Origin: Latrodectus hesperus
Lineage: Eukaryota > Arthropoda > Arachnida > Araneae > Theridiidae
Reading direction: 5' to 3'
DNA length: 64,000 nucleotides
NCBI GenBank assembly: GCA_037975125.1
Contig: CM075853.1
Location: 34,029,113-34,093,112 of the forward strand
Of this stretch, positions 42,561 to 56,700 are shown one piece after another (the first letter of the stretch is position 1; each line of letters begins with the position of its first letter). The notes under the pieces were generated by a model that saw only the letters and a list, made by a program, of their open reading frames with translations, had not been told where the DNA came from and did not search any database. Made by a program: the position numbers and the translations under genes.

Positions 42561-44861
42561 ACCAATTGTGTATAAATATTGACCACGGAAAAACAAACAA
42601 ATACTCAATTGATGAATTAAATCTTAATCAATCAATGTATGTTTCAATGAAATATAAATAATATAAAAACTGAAATGCATAATTTTTTAATATTCTTATT
42701 TTTCAAAAACTAGCCAAATAATGTAAAATAATATATGTTTCTAGGGACAGAAATGTATTTTCATTTCAAAAATGTATTATTAATATTATTTACTCCGTAA
42801 AAATATATTCTTAAAAAATTTATTTTAAAATCCATTATGATATCTATTTCAAACTATATTTAAACTTAAAGAATTTATCAAATGAAATATTTGAATTATA
42901 GCAAGAAAAAACGCTTATCTCATTGAAATTATTGTAATATGTTGTTCATATTTTTATTATAAAAGTTCCAAGTTAATTTAACCCTTATGTGTAAAAACAG
43001 ATTACAACAAAGTGACAGAATCAACTACAAATTCATTTTAGAATGTTTCTCAGGAACGTGGGTAGAACATAAAATCAAATATGAACTTTTAGAAGTCACA
43101 GATTCTTAAGATGAACTTATTTTCCAAGCGAGCAGAGGAGAGATGTTAGAAAGACTCATTACTTTGATTTCTACTTTCATCTTGAAAGCATATAAGCTAA
43201 ATAATTGTGTTCCATTCCCTTGCAGAGAAAGTTTAATAGGAAACATTAGTTTCCATATGGAGTGTTCTGATATTAAAGCACTTAAGGGGATAAAGCTTCA
43301 CTATTTGGAAGTAAAACGATTTCATTTTTGTTATTTAACCTCTTTTTGCATATTAAAATTATTAAATTACTTTCTCAAAGTCTTTTGATACAAAAGGGAA
43401 AAAATTATTATAATATAAATGGAAAAGGACATTTGTTATTATCCAATATTATAATATTTTATGAAATAGTATAAGTTGCATAAATGTATAGTTTTGAAGA
43501 CTGAAAAAAAGAAAATACCTTCCTTTATTTCTTCATTTTATGTTTGGCATTGGAGTGACTTTTATTCAACAACTTTTACATAAATGCAATTATGTTACAA
43601 TGCTGTATCGTTAAGTTATACATGCAAATATTAATTTAAATATAATAAGAAATTAATGTAGAAATTAGCTATTCAAAAGCACTTGAAAAAGCTTTTATTT
43701 ATTATGAAAATTTTCTAAATTTTAAAATGATTTATTTATGCAGTTGGATTGTAAGATTTATGTTACTTCAGTGTATGTATCAGAGTAAAATGTTAAAAGA
43801 ATTTTTTTCCAAGAAAAATATGCTAACCCTTCAAGTTTCAAATTGGTGTGAAATTAATTCAAAATACACTAGCTCTAAAACCAGGATTTATGTATTATGC
43901 CCAGATATCAAGATAAAAACAATATAACTCATAGAAAACATTTTGTTGAACACTGACGTACAAGTCATGAATTAATATTTTAATGTTTAAGGTTTTCTTA
44001 TGAACAAACTTATTTTAAGAAATGCACTTTACAAATGAGAATACAAATTGATGTCACAAATTTGTTCTGAAAACTTAATTTTAATGAGTTCTTTTATTAT
44101 TTAGAACCATTATACATCTTGTTATTGTATTCATTTTTTAATTTTTATCTTTATATTTATAAACTGAATTAATATTGTTAATTAAACTAAATTTTCTGAC
44201 ACGATATCCTGGTCATTATGTCCTTTATTTCCAAGTCTGATAAATAATCGTTCAATATTTTTTCACTTTGTACTCATTTTCAAAAAAAGACTTTCTAATC
44301 TAAAATCACTTTATATTAATGCTAAATTGAGAAAGTATTTAAATTTATTATAATTGATTTCACGTGTATAATTTAATTTATAAGCAAAAACTTCAATTAA
44401 ACAATCTTAAATATTTTTCATACCTAATCGTAATGCTATATCTTTAAGAAAACATTAAAATATCTGCGGATTTTTCAAAAAAAATATTGTGTTCGAGAAA
44501 TATTACAATTAAAAATATTTATATATTATTTTATCTCACTCAAATTGGCTAAAGTTATATATTCATTGATGATGTTTAATATATTCTTTAATATTTTTAT
44601 GAAACAAGGCTCAAGGTGTAAAAATTAAATTTACTAAGAATAGTATCTGAACATTATACATCCGCAATATAATCTCCTTTAAATTAAGAATTAAATTTGC
44701 TGAAAAGTGTACATTTAAAATGAAAAGTACATTGAGAAAAAAGTAATTTTAATATTAATATATGTTTGACAGTAATATTGAGCAATCTCCAGACAAGTGT
44801 CTACAATAATTCTTAAACAAAAATGATTTCTTTTCGATAGAATAAAAATGTTAAGCATTAG
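42561..44861. other. AT-rich non-coding stretch
   Basis: The short frames at 43143-43388 and 43727-43927 carry no recognised motif. No RNA gene is seen. Confidence 0.55.
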
Positions 44862-45130
44862 CATATTGGGCACAGGTGCCGTATAACCCATGATTTCAAA
44901 TTCTGGATTTTTTTAGCGATGAAGAAATGTTGCCAAGGTGACGTATCGTGACGTGGACGATGTCGTAAATACTAGGGTTAGCAATATAGAATTTTCTGCA
45001 TAATTCTTATAGGTCTCCATATTTATGACGTAACAGAAGCAAAGTTGCCAGATACATAACAAAATCCGCCAAAAAATCACCAATCTCAGAATTTGTCGCA
45101 TGGATTATACGGCACCTGTTCCTCATATTG
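44862..45130. mobile_element. MITE-like element with terminal inverted repeats
   Basis: The ends are inverted copies. The left end contains ACAGGTGCCGTATAACCCAT from about 44872, and the right end contains its complement ATGGATTATACGGCACCTGT ending near 45120. Similarity continues inward through CAAATTCTG and GATTTTTT for roughly 60 bp. The outer flanks carry the direct repeat CATATTG (44862-44868 and 45124-45130), a candidate 7-bp target duplication at an imperfectly palindromic site. The interior is CpG-bearing (several GACGT) and G+C-richer than its flanks. There is no coding capacity beyond an unrecognised minus-strand frame at 44913-45101. It fits a non-autonomous DNA transposon of ~255 bp; the superfamily is undetermined, with a hAT-like CAGGTG...CACCTG end possible. 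Confidence 0.8.
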
Positions 45131-48100
45131 CTAATATTCTATAAATATAAAAAGCAAAATAACTTTATAACTATTATAATAATATTACACCAAAATTAAA
45201 ATTTTCTTAAGAAATATTATTAGAAATTATTATCAATAATTGTTTTAAAACACTAATTCATTTCCTTAAGTAGGACAACATATGAACAGTGACAATGTCA
45301 AAGTAATGACTTTTCTGTAAAATTTAAAGTGGATACATTTGTCAACATCATTAAAAATTTTATTATAATAATATGTCATAAATAAATTTAAAAAACGTGA
45401 AAAATAAAGTCATTAGGATTTGTTTTCACAAAAGCTTCGGATTACATTTAGATAATAAAAAAGTGTTTTTAACAGAGCTGCTAATTTCGAAATCTAAGAA
45501 TGTGTACCAATTATACAAACTGTTTTCTCTATAGAGATGTTTTAGCTTTATCTTTTTTCTCAAAACTATTTTCAACCAACTAAAATATTGAATAAAAAAT
45601 GTAATTTTCTAATTTTTGTATTTTTATATCTACTTTTATTATTCAACAAAAACCTACACATGCTTTAGAGTTTAACCATAATTTTTATTGATTAAAGTCA
45701 CTGTTGATGTTTTCATAAATTTTGTATTAAAAATATCTTTAAAATAAAGTTAATATAGAAAAGGGATTTCCTTTAAAACTTTTATTTTTCCAGTGAAGTG
45801 AAAGGAAACTTTTACTTTATTACAGAAAACTTTAAGTATTTTTAACATAGAATATTTTTAATTGAAAAAGTTAAACATTTCATTATATAACTAGGATAAG
45901 AAAATAATTCTTAATAAAGTATACTTTTATTCAATTTTCTTTACAAATTTGATTTCATTTGTATTTTACTTTCTAGCATAAAAATAGAAGGAATTCAGTT
46001 CGTATAATGTAAATGAAAAATAAATATATTTAGTTAAGATAATTGATAAACATTTGTGTAACCAATTATTTGTCAAAAGGTATTAATTAAAAATTCTCAA
46101 ATTATTAAACAGATATATAATCAAAATTCTTAAATGATGCTGCGAAAAGCTTTTTTAAAAGAAGCTAATTTACCAGAAGTCTTTGAAAATTTTAATTTAT
46201 TTGCTTTTCCAATCATTAAAAATTAAAAAAATGTGATCCAACGTAAAATGACTAATTTAGTAAAATTTTCTTTACATCAATAAAAAACATCAAGTGAAGG
46301 AAACGATAAGAACGTGATATAAAAAAGTAAATTAAAGCAATATATGTTGATACGTTTTTTTTTAAGTTTTATTTCTTATTAAATTGAAATCAATTATTTT
46401 GTTGATACGAAACACTTAGACATACTTAAAGAAATCATATTAAGGTTTCGCTTAAAAATAAATAAACATGAATTTTACGTAATTGCTTGAAATTATTTGC
46501 GCTATTTGCGATATTGAACCGATTTAGTAGCTTAGAAATAATTTTTTCTTAGAGGAATAATTATTTTATATTTTATTATATTTATTTTGGGATAGGTATA
46601 TTTTCATAATTGTTAGTATTTATAAATAAGTTAAGTATTATATTCAGGCCAAAAAGTATACAACAATGCTATTTTGCGAAAATAAAGGGTTAAAAGTAAC
46701 ATTAATGTGTTATGCACACAAATAATTATTGTGAAGTAAAAGAAAATGTTGAAAAATATGGTACTAGCATGATAGTGCTCTTAAAACTAGAATGCTTTTC
46801 GAATCAATTAGAAAAGACAGCTCCTTCATTGAAGTTTAACAGTAAATAAGATATTTATGACATTTAATAAGGCATATATTTCCTATGCGATGCAACAGAG
46901 TTCACATTGAGTGTAAACTTATGGAGCTTAATCATGAAAACAACTCTTTGCGAGCAGTATGATCCAATGTTGACGGGGTGCAAGTTGTCTGTTGAACTTA
47001 CACTTACATGCTTTAATATATTGCAAAGAATGAGAACACTAGCCACACAAACATTTCAAGTGATTGATATATTCAAATTAAAGGCATTCGTTGTCAATGT
47101 CTACAGACAGACAACGAGAAGGAGAAGCCCTGGTCTATACCTATAGGTTATCAGGTTTAGCCCCTTCTTCATATCTAGACAAATGAACACAAAGTACAAC
47201 GTGCCATACGCCCACTTAGAAACGCAACCGGTTGTTAATCAATTGAATATTTGATCACAAAGTTGGAACTTTAAGGCCTACGGTAATCTACAATGTAGTC
47301 TGCCGTATCACAATTTCGGTTCAAACCTGAAGTTGGTACTTATTATAAATAAAGATGAAAAAATTAGACAAAAAAAAGTTAAGTAAGTAACATTGAGTAA
47401 AAATGGATAAAATTGAGGTGTTGATTGAGAAATATTCTTTTCGTGAGTAATCAAACAGTTCTTAAGTTCATGATTTGATCTCCAGTTGTTTAAGAATTCA
47501 GAGAGTTCAATATTAGTTTTTGGAAGATCTACTGGATTCACATGTTTTCAGAGTCTGTGTCGGAGTCATATTCTTCTTGTTGTGATGAGTAGCTTCCTTA
47601 AAGCTGGTTTATGGGATCTTTGCACAGTTGAGTGTCCTTTTCATGGAGGAACGTCCTCAACTGTTTATTTTTTTTTTACTTTAAAGGAGTTTTTGGTGCA
47701 GAACTTTATAAATTGTACCTATGTCTGCTGCGTAGATTTTAAAAGATGGAATTCCCTTGTCAGCTGGCACGGTGTTATGTAATGTACGAGAGTATCATTC
47801 TGTCCAAAGATGCAAAGGGTGGAACTTGCCTTGCCAATTCTTTTGAAGTAATTAGGGCATGGGACATGATTTGTAGGAGTCAATGTCTACAATGTAAAAA
47901 TAGATTTATCATCCGTAAGCATAAATATTACATCCATAGCACTCTTTAGCAGGCACACATGATGTGAGTGCTCCAACATGCTTCCCTGTACTGATCTCAA
48001 ATTTAGCTTCACCAGTTATGTCGAAGTTGCTGGGTAACAATCTTCGCAATTTAGATGGTAAGACAAGCAGAAGAATCACAATATTTGAACTGCCAACTCC

Positions 48101-48547
48101 AATAAAATCATTTCATTCAGAGAATACTGTAAACTCTTAACCATTTAAAGAGCTTGTTAAAAAAACAAATTTTCTTGTCATTTCTCTAAAACATATAATT
48201 ATAAAACTTCCTTATACTCTTCAGGTCACTGCGATATCTTCATCAAAATGATTGCTTGTAACATTCAGCAATTTTCCTCAAAAGAAAGCAATGCTATCTT
48301 TTATAGACTATTAGAATTTCAATACATTTATGAACAAAAGACAACTATAACGATTCGTACAGTATGCTTATATGAATAACTTGCACAGTGTGTACTTCAT
48401 ACATAAATTGCGTTTGAATGATGTTTTCTGGTAAAAAGGAATTGTAACACATAATATGAGAATAGGTACAGTTTACCAACACTTTTCTTATTTTCATAAG
48501 GATTAAATTAAAATCTAGGTGATTGCGGTTAGATCAAACCACAATTT
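45131..48547. other. AT-rich, then less A+T-rich mosaic
   Basis: 45.1-46.85 kb is ordinary AT-rich DNA. 46.85-48.55 kb is less A+T-rich and looks like decayed mobile-element sequence: both strands have short frames (46907-47146, 47308-47541, 47486-47782) but no intact domain. The minus strand near 47480-47640 reads HSTVQRSHKPALRKLLI and KHVNPVDLPKTNIELSEF with stops between, faintly like the N-terminal half of a Tc1 transposase. No host gene is recognised. Confidence 0.45.
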
Positions 48548-48640
48548 TGCTACAAGCAGTCTGTAGAGATCACATGATAATCTGCAGAATAAAGAGTCTA
48601 TGAGTTCAGTTCTCATGGTTCAGCTGACAAAATTATCATT
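48548..48640 (+). other. tRNA-like sequence, possibly SINE-derived
   Basis: CTACAAGCAGTCTGTAGAG resembles a D-arm/A-box region, AATCTGCAGAATAA an anticodon region, and ATGAG-TTCAGTT-CTCAT forms a perfect 5-bp T-stem with a 7-nt loop. The acceptor stem is not evident and the anticodon stem is mismatched, so it is not a working tRNA gene. A decayed tRNA or tRNA-derived SINE head is the likeliest reading. Confidence 0.35.
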
Positions 48641-48921
48641 AATTTACAAGACAACAAAAAGCGTTCTTGAATATTAAAGTTATCTCTTAATCTCTTAGAT
48701 ATTGGAAGATCTTGGATATTAATTACATGTAATAATAAAATACATGTCCTTAATTTACCATATAGTCACATCACGAGACTGAGTTCATAAATTGAGTCTT
48801 GAGCAAGATAAGGGGTTGCATAAACAATTCTAAAACTTGCAATACCATCGTTTTTCAGCCTTGGGATCAAGTCTTTTACTATTCTTGATGTTATGCTATT
48901 GAGGATTGACTTCATAAGTAG

Positions 48922-49456
48922 AATAGACGAAGATATTTGAAACAGTGTTTTCATGACATCGTGTTTCCAGATTAATCCAAGTTTTATTTATATGAGGATC
49001 GCATGCATCTGGGGAGACATATGCAAAGTTTTCTTATATTTGACTGGTCAATCACCTGAGATGATGGTATGCGGTAGACTAGGGGTGTACGTTTTAATCA
49101 TCTTTGATTTACAATGACAGCACTTTTAACAGTGACGGTTGCAATTTTGTTGGGTTTATATCCATGGATCTGCCCTTTATTCGCACCTCAAAAACGTTAC
49201 GTTTCAGCAAGATAGAGCACGATCTCTGTTCTAAGTATTGAGAAAGTGTTCACTTGCTTCAATCACCATCAAATTCATAATATATCTCTTTAATAGAAAA
49301 TATATTTTGTCCATACCTGATAAGCGACCAGATCTTTGCCTTGTGAGTGCCAATAACTACAGTCAGAAACTCGGGTAAAGCTTCATATAGTTGCACTAGG
49401 GACTATTACACGATCTTTGGGTTCGACTGAAAACCCAGATGTAAGACTGCAGTTAA
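48922..49456 (+). pseudogene. Tc1-like transposase relic
   Basis: The plus strand reads, over shifting frames, RYLKQCFHDIVFPD-stop-SKF (family FSDESKF, Asp at 48970-48972), LTGQSPEMMVCGRLG (family TGPSPGVMVWGAIG), STFNSDG (family GTLNSDRY), LPFIRT, FQQDRAR (family FQQDNARP, Asp at 49211-49213), SLIEN (family SPIEN, Glu at 49296-49298), VPITTV and a terminal FD-stop-KPRC (family FDSMPRR). The order and relative spacing match the catalytic domain of Tc1/mariner DDE transposases, with both aspartates and the glutamate still encoded. At least four frame changes and several stops kill it. About 28 residues separate the second Asp from Glu, against 34 in Tc1, so a small deletion lies between them. 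It differs in sequence from the 37.5-kb relic and is a separate family. No terminal repeats were found. Confidence 0.72.
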
Positions 49457-50646
49457 TTTTGCCTGAGAGGAATGATAGACATGATTCCCTCAGAAATTAT
49501 GCTTCCAAATTTCTACAGAATTTGGTTATCTAATATTTCCAATTTAATATATTTTTTTCATTCATTATTTAAAATTTTTGATTGTGGTTTTTCTTTGCAT
49601 AGAAATTTTAATTACAATCAGTTTATTCAAAAAAATATATAAAAAATGTCACGTTTTTTTTCAAATTGTATGGTAAATAGGATTACAAAAGAAATGATAT
49701 TTCATAGAAACTTTCATTACATTTATCTTATTGTTTGCTGATGAAAAGTGAGTGAACATTTGCAGTCAGTATTATAAGCATTATCTTTTATGTTATTATT
49801 TCTTTCGGATTGTTCCATTTCATCTTTGCATGATTTTTTCACTCTTGTGTTCTGAGATATTATTTATTTTACAAGCATTATTTCTATGTGAGATTACGCT
49901 GTCAAAACCTTCAATAAAGGTGAGACAAGAATCAATATTAACTCATTTCAGCTTAAATTTAAACATAAATAATAAACAAAAAACAAAAATATACACCTAT
50001 TGGAATTCAAATTGAATTGTCTGATGATGCAAAATAAATTATGATCGTTTTCCATTACATAAACTAATTTCAAAATACAATGAAGAAACACATTCTTCTT
50101 AAGAAAATTATTAATTTTTATTTTTCAATAATACTATTTTAATTAAATGTTTCATACGGAATAATTTGCTTTCCACAAAATATGATATATGGACTGATTA
50201 CATATATGAAAGACAAAAACATATTAACTTACTGAGATAAAAAAAAATCTGAGTATTACTGTTAGGATACTAATTTATAGAAATTTGTTCAGAAATTATC
50301 GCAGATTCCTTAAGAATTACATTGTATCGATGGATGAAACATTGTGTATCGGAGAAATTGAATCCAGTAATTTCCCATTCATTATCTATTTTCTATCTAA
50401 AAATGACAGAGAATCAATAGTAACAGCATATCGATATTTTGTTTTGGTTTTCAATACAAAATGCTTTATTTGTTCTGGTGAAAAATACGTTTTGAAGTAG
50501 AAATTCTTTATTGACTGAATGAAATAAAGTATCTCCAAAACGTTTCCATAGAAAATTAAATATAGATTTTCTTAGTTGTTGTAGAAAATTTTATTTTATT
50601 TTATTTCAATTTCAAATATATTTCATTTGATAGGAAATGTTACATT

Positions 50647-50648
<2 letters not shown>
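49457..50648. other. AT-rich stretch with unrecognised ORFs
   Basis: Frames at 49752-50015 and 50285-50500 have no family motif. The second has fairly mixed codon use (SMDETLCIGEIESSNFP) and follows an acceptor-like TTTATAG, but has no donor or partner exon that I can see. Confidence 0.45.

Positions 50649-50728
<80 letters not shown>
50649..50728. repeat. (TA)n microsatellite, 80 bp
   Basis: Pure TA run between TTTG and TTGGAGC. Confidence 0.98.
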
Positions 50729-50732
<4 letters not shown>

Positions 50733-53700
50733 GCTATTTAATATATTCAAATTAGTGTTTAAATTAGATACATTTTTACATTTTAAAAAATCTCAAGAGT
50801 TTTATTTCTTTTCCTAGATTTCTTTCAACTGCAAACAATTACTTTTTATTTCGAGTTTGGAAATGTTTAAAATACAGTCTATTGTACTTACAGTTTCTCA
50901 TAGAGTTTGAAAATGCTTAAAATATCAACTGAGTTGAATGACATTGTTAGCAAAAAACCAGAATAGTGTGCTAAAGAAACTAATGTTCTTGTAGCAGAAT
51001 ATTATGATAAAATATCTCAAATTAAAGTATATTCAAAAATAGTACAAATCATTACTGTTGTAAAAACTAATTCGAAGACACGCTGTAGCTTTTTAACGAA
51101 ATAGTGAGTAGCATTTACTTTTAATAATGTAATATATATAAAATTAAAACTTCTGTAAAAAAATATATCTCCTTCTGTTATAATGCTTTTAACTGTTATA
51201 ATGCTTTTGATATTTAAAGACTAAACATATTTTTGCAAGGAAATGTTTATAAAAGAAATGAAATAATGTATTATCTGTTATTTCTCCATTGAGTTTAAAT
51301 ATCTTTATGAGAAAATACTAAATCTTGTATATCACATTTTTTATATATAAATTTTATCTATAAATATTTTTCTATTTTAATTATAAATCAATAGAGTAAT
51401 GAAATTTAAAGACTGTTTTTATAAATTTGAATTCCAGTTTTTAAATCGGTTTCGATAATTGGTAAAGATTCCATAACTATCTTTAAAATATGAAATGAAT
51501 GGGTTCAAGATAAGAAACGCTAAGATAAGGATGCTAAATTTTAGGATCACTAGTTTTCGAGAAAAATCAAATGAAATGACGTGAAAAAAATTATTCAAAT
51601 TTTTTAACTACTCGAACTACTATATCACTTGAGACAAGAAATCATGTCTTTAAATAAAAACAAGTGCAAATTATTCTATGACGTTTGCAGCAGGATGGTC
51701 TATCAGATTGATGATTAATGGTTGTGTGATCTTGGTACTACACACAAGCAAACTGGATCATCATTCATACTTAAAATGTCACATATTTTATATCAATTTA
51801 AAATAGTTATATAGTATGAAAGTGAATGATCATTATTTTGTTTATTTCAGTGACAAACAATTTAATAATTTATGCATCTTTTCAGAGTGTAAGACATATT
51901 TTTATAGAATGTTCCCTTAAGCTATCGTCTTGATTTCGTAATTGTTCTTTCAGCAAAAAGTTAAAACATTTTTTATGAGTGCAGAATAAATTTGTATTTA
52001 CTCAATACCCAACAGAAATTAATCAATTATTAGAAAGAATGCAATTTTAATATTTCTTAACTTCAATAAAAAATGAAATCTAGTTACCATTAACATTTAT
52101 CTTTCAATTTTAAATTTATTTTCCATAAGTGGTACAGAATAAATCATTTGAACAATGCATAACAAGATATTGGATGTAACGCAATGTTACATTCAATTAT
52201 AATGTCTTGGCCAATAATGCATTATTTATAGAAGATAGTCATAAATATATGAATTCGTATTTTTTAAATTCTTGAGAGTTGCAGAAATATGGAAATTAAG
52301 GAAACAATAATTTAAGTCATGTTTACCTTACGTATGAAATTTACCTTAATTTTCATCTGAAATCATTTTTTTTAATTCTCTTATAGAAAACACAAGATTT
52401 CATAAAGTAAAATAATCATTGTATGTTTTTTATTTTATAGTAATTCAATGCATATGCAATAAAATATTTTCAGCATTATTCTTTAAGCTGTTAAAATAAA
52501 AAATGAACACAATAATAACTTTATTTTACATTATAAAATCTAACTTTTTATATAAATGAAATTTTAAAATATATATTTCACAAAAATGAAAAGTTCTGCA
52601 GAGCACTACATACATATTTTTTCCTGAATTTACTTTCAATGTTGAGTATTGAAAATGTATGAACGCAAAACATTGCAGTGACAGCCAACTATCAGTAGCT
52701 TCTTTGAAACAATTGACTTTCATATAATTTTTTTGTCAAATCTTAGTTTCTTATAGTGTTACGTATTCATTTTGTATGCAAATTTTAATTTAATAATTTC
52801 GATTTTATATCCCAATTTTACTATATTATCAACATTATTTTACATGAATTGAATAAATGCTTCATTAAGGTATAAAATTTGCCTCAATTACGCATATAGT
52901 TATACATAAACTAAATTAATTTATAGTTTTTCAATGGATCAGTTTTCATTTTTATCTATGTTAAATTCAAACATCAATAAATTTTCTTATTATTTTCTTC
53001 CAATATAATATTATACCAAATATAACTTAAAACTCATCCTACAAAAGCAAAAAGAAAACAAAAAATCTTATCTTGGATTGACCTTTAAAATTTCAAAAAC
53101 AACGTCTGGCATTTTAATGTTAACTTAGTGTTATTATTTGAGTATTACAACGTTATCATTATATATCAACAACTCATTATCATTATATATTTAATTAAAT
53201 TTCTATATAACTGTAAAATATATATATATATACATATATATAATTACTTTTGTTACTAACCATATAGCATAAAGTCCTTAATGACATTTTCATTAATGTA
53301 AGAACGTAAACTTTCATCAGAAAACACTGATGAAAGAAATCACCTTGGATGCGAGATATCTAAAAAGAAAATATTTAATGAGATTATTCATCAATTTCAG
53401 CAACATTTGACGAAAATGTCTTGTATTAAATGAGAAAATGAAAGAAAAACTAAGAATATTTTTAAATAACCAGAACTTATAGATAATTTATGAATATAAA
53501 ATTAACCTGGTAATCTCCTACCATTTTTTATAAGTAACATTGTCCCTGTTTTTTTAATGAACAACTAATATTATATATTTTTTTCATAATCAGTGCACAT
53601 AATGTTTAATATTATCTTAAAAACTTGAAATTTATCTAAGAATATGTTGTTAAATTGCAAATGTAATTAGTATTCAAAATCTTTAATTAGGTTTATTTAC

Positions 53701-56700
53701 AAAGAATATTACTACAAAAAAATTATCAAACATTTTATATTGAACATAAAAATACATTTTTATCCAAATTTTGAAAATTATTGAAATCAAAAAAATCAAA
53801 CATTGATATTAGTTAACATTACAAGAAAACGTAGTTTATAAAATTGCATACATAAAAATTATCAATTTTATGATTTGCATGTTCATTGCCTTTTATTACT
53901 TCGTAAATGTTTTACTGAATAGTGTGAGTAGAATAAAATCTGTCTTTTAAGACATCTTCAGAATCTTTATTTTTCAAATCCCTCATATTTTAAGAGAAGA
54001 AATTCTGAAAATTGCAAGATTATAGTTAAAGGCAGAAAATTATTAATTTATCAAAATTACACTTCTTAATAACAGAGTTTAACTGTATGTATACATATGT
54101 TCAAAGAATTGATTCTCTTTCATTTTAATAAACCGCTAATTTACGAATCTAAATTTACAAACTAGTGTCTTTTCTCCATACATGATACTAAAAAACACAA
54201 TGGTAATTTTAATTCCTATTTAAAAACTAAAATTCCAAAAAAGCTATTTTTGAGAACTTCTTTTAATGCCCCTTTTGTTTGCCTTATTTTTAATAATATG
54301 CTCTTTTTCAATTTCTTTTCATTTTCTTATTTTATTGTTGAGAAACTTGGATAAATTTTCCTTTTCAAATTTTGCATTTACGTACTTTTGATGTTGAAAT
54401 TTGCGATATTTTAAACAATTCTTGTGGAATACCTCCCACTTAATCTTATTTACATCTTAAAACCCGTGAAAATGATATTAATCAATAATATCAAGTATAA
54501 ATATAGTAAAATACTTTTGCAAAGATTGAGCATGAATTGGAATAACCTAGTAAATTATCGTTCTTGATGATAAGCAATTTTCAATCTGTGCTTGGAATGA
54601 TGTTGCAGGAAAAATGATATTCAGATCAATATTATATATACAATATTACATCATAACTGAAGAACGGAAAGAAACTGCCAATTTCGATGAAGATGAGTTA
54701 CTGGTCTATGAACTTTAACAAAAAAACCAACTATGGCCTGAAATTTCATTTTAGGACTTTTTGAATAATAAATCATAGTTGTAATTTGTATGTAAGAAGT
54801 ATCAAATGATTAAATGATTGCGAATGGAAAAAAAAACTTTCGGATATCAAACAAGAAGAAAATGACATTGGGCTGCAATTCTCTACAAAACAAGTAGATG
54901 ATAGCTTAGAAGATTGGGTACTTTAAAACAATCAGTCAAATGCTTAGTTACGTTGAAAAACTAGTACTTTTGTTTTGAAAATGAGCTTTTAAAGCCAAAA
55001 AACTTAAATTATTTTGCCACATTTTTAAGCAGTAAGTTATAGAAGAATGACTTTTAATTATGAACGCGAGTTTTAACACTAGTAAAAATTTGTTGTAAGA
55101 TCTAACACTTATCTTTCTACTGTATGAAATTTTGATTTTATGAACTAATTTATCATTCCTTACAATTTTAAAAAAACAAATGTCTGGTGAATAATTTCTA
55201 AAATTAATCTCTACAAATTTTAATTTCATTTTTTATATTAAAACAAACACAGTAATAATACATTAAGAATATATCATGGAAATGATAATTTCCTATGAGA
55301 ATTATCATTCTTCAATCTAATCATTATTCATAAGATAATTTTCTCTATAAACATTACCATTTCTAAAAAAAATCATCAACATTAATTAATATATTGATAT
55401 AAATATTTTTTCCTCTTTTATTATAGTAATTAACTCATTCAAAAATCAAAATAAAATGTAACGTATTTGAATTCCATTTTTAATAAGGAATATATAACAG
55501 GATAAGATTACTTGATTCATGGAAATATCGTGAATATAAATAGAATAAATTGATAAATAAATATGTACGTTTTTTCTGTGTGTAATAGATAGTTATATTG
55601 TTATATTTTAATCTGCTGCTATAAATTTTTATTATTAAATAAAATAAACCCATATATTTTTGTGGTAAATAGTTATATTCTTATTTGTTAAGTTGATTTT
55701 ATGAACTAATTTTTCTAATCTAAATCTGTATTAGATATTATATGCTTTTTATATACTTTGGTTTAGTTAATTGCTTAAAACATCGTTAGTTTTAACTGAT
55801 GATTTTTCACTAACAAAAAAATGATACATAAAATTCATCCCATTATAGATATATTATATATCAGTTTAAAATAAAAGGGTGTCAATTTATTAAAAATATT
55901 TTAAATAAGTGATTTTTTTAAATTTCTATGTGATATTTAAATAAAGAGTATTTAATATATATTTATTAATATTTTTGGATTTAATAATCAAAATAAACCA
56001 TTTATTAGGCATAAAAAACAATTATATGTAAATAAATAATCATTATAGTCCAAAATATTTTACTTAACTTTTCTCTAGTTGTAGGAATATTGTAATAAAC
56101 AATTAAGATATTTTCCTTATATAAAAATATAAAGTAAGATAAAATAACATTTCGAAAGTACACTGAATTTAAAATGTGTGTCAGCTAATCAGTAGAAATT
56201 TATATTATGTAAGCTTTTCAAACTTCTATTTATTGATGTCGAGGCTTACTTATATAGAAAATATTTAATTCAAAGTATCTGAATCAGGAAACATTTATGT
56301 ATGAATAAATTTTTTATAGTCCTTGAAAAAGGTAGACAAATGTTATCGAATATACTTTTCTCGAAATTAATGTAATAGCATATCCCTATAAAAATCCACT
56401 TATTTCTGAAAATAAATTTAAAGTTTTATTTGCTTTTTAAGGCAATGTGAGGAAGTTTAGTGAGTTCGATGAAAGAGAACTTCCAGGAAAGGTTTGATTG
56501 AAATTTATAGCTGGAAATGCATGATGTTTTCATTCCCTCATTTTCTTCTCTGTGAAAAGAATAAATTTAAAGTCCTGGAACTAAAGTAACGGATCTTAAA
56601 AAAGAGTGTTGGCATGAAATAAAGTTCTTAAAAATAGTTCGTCCAAAATAGATGTTTCGGGAAAGTAATGGCGATTGAATACATGAAAGAACACTTTTCA

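Noticed and set aside
47318..47338. GGTTCAAACCT as a tRNA B box
   Set aside because: No A-box-like sequence or tRNA arms at the proper distance upstream.
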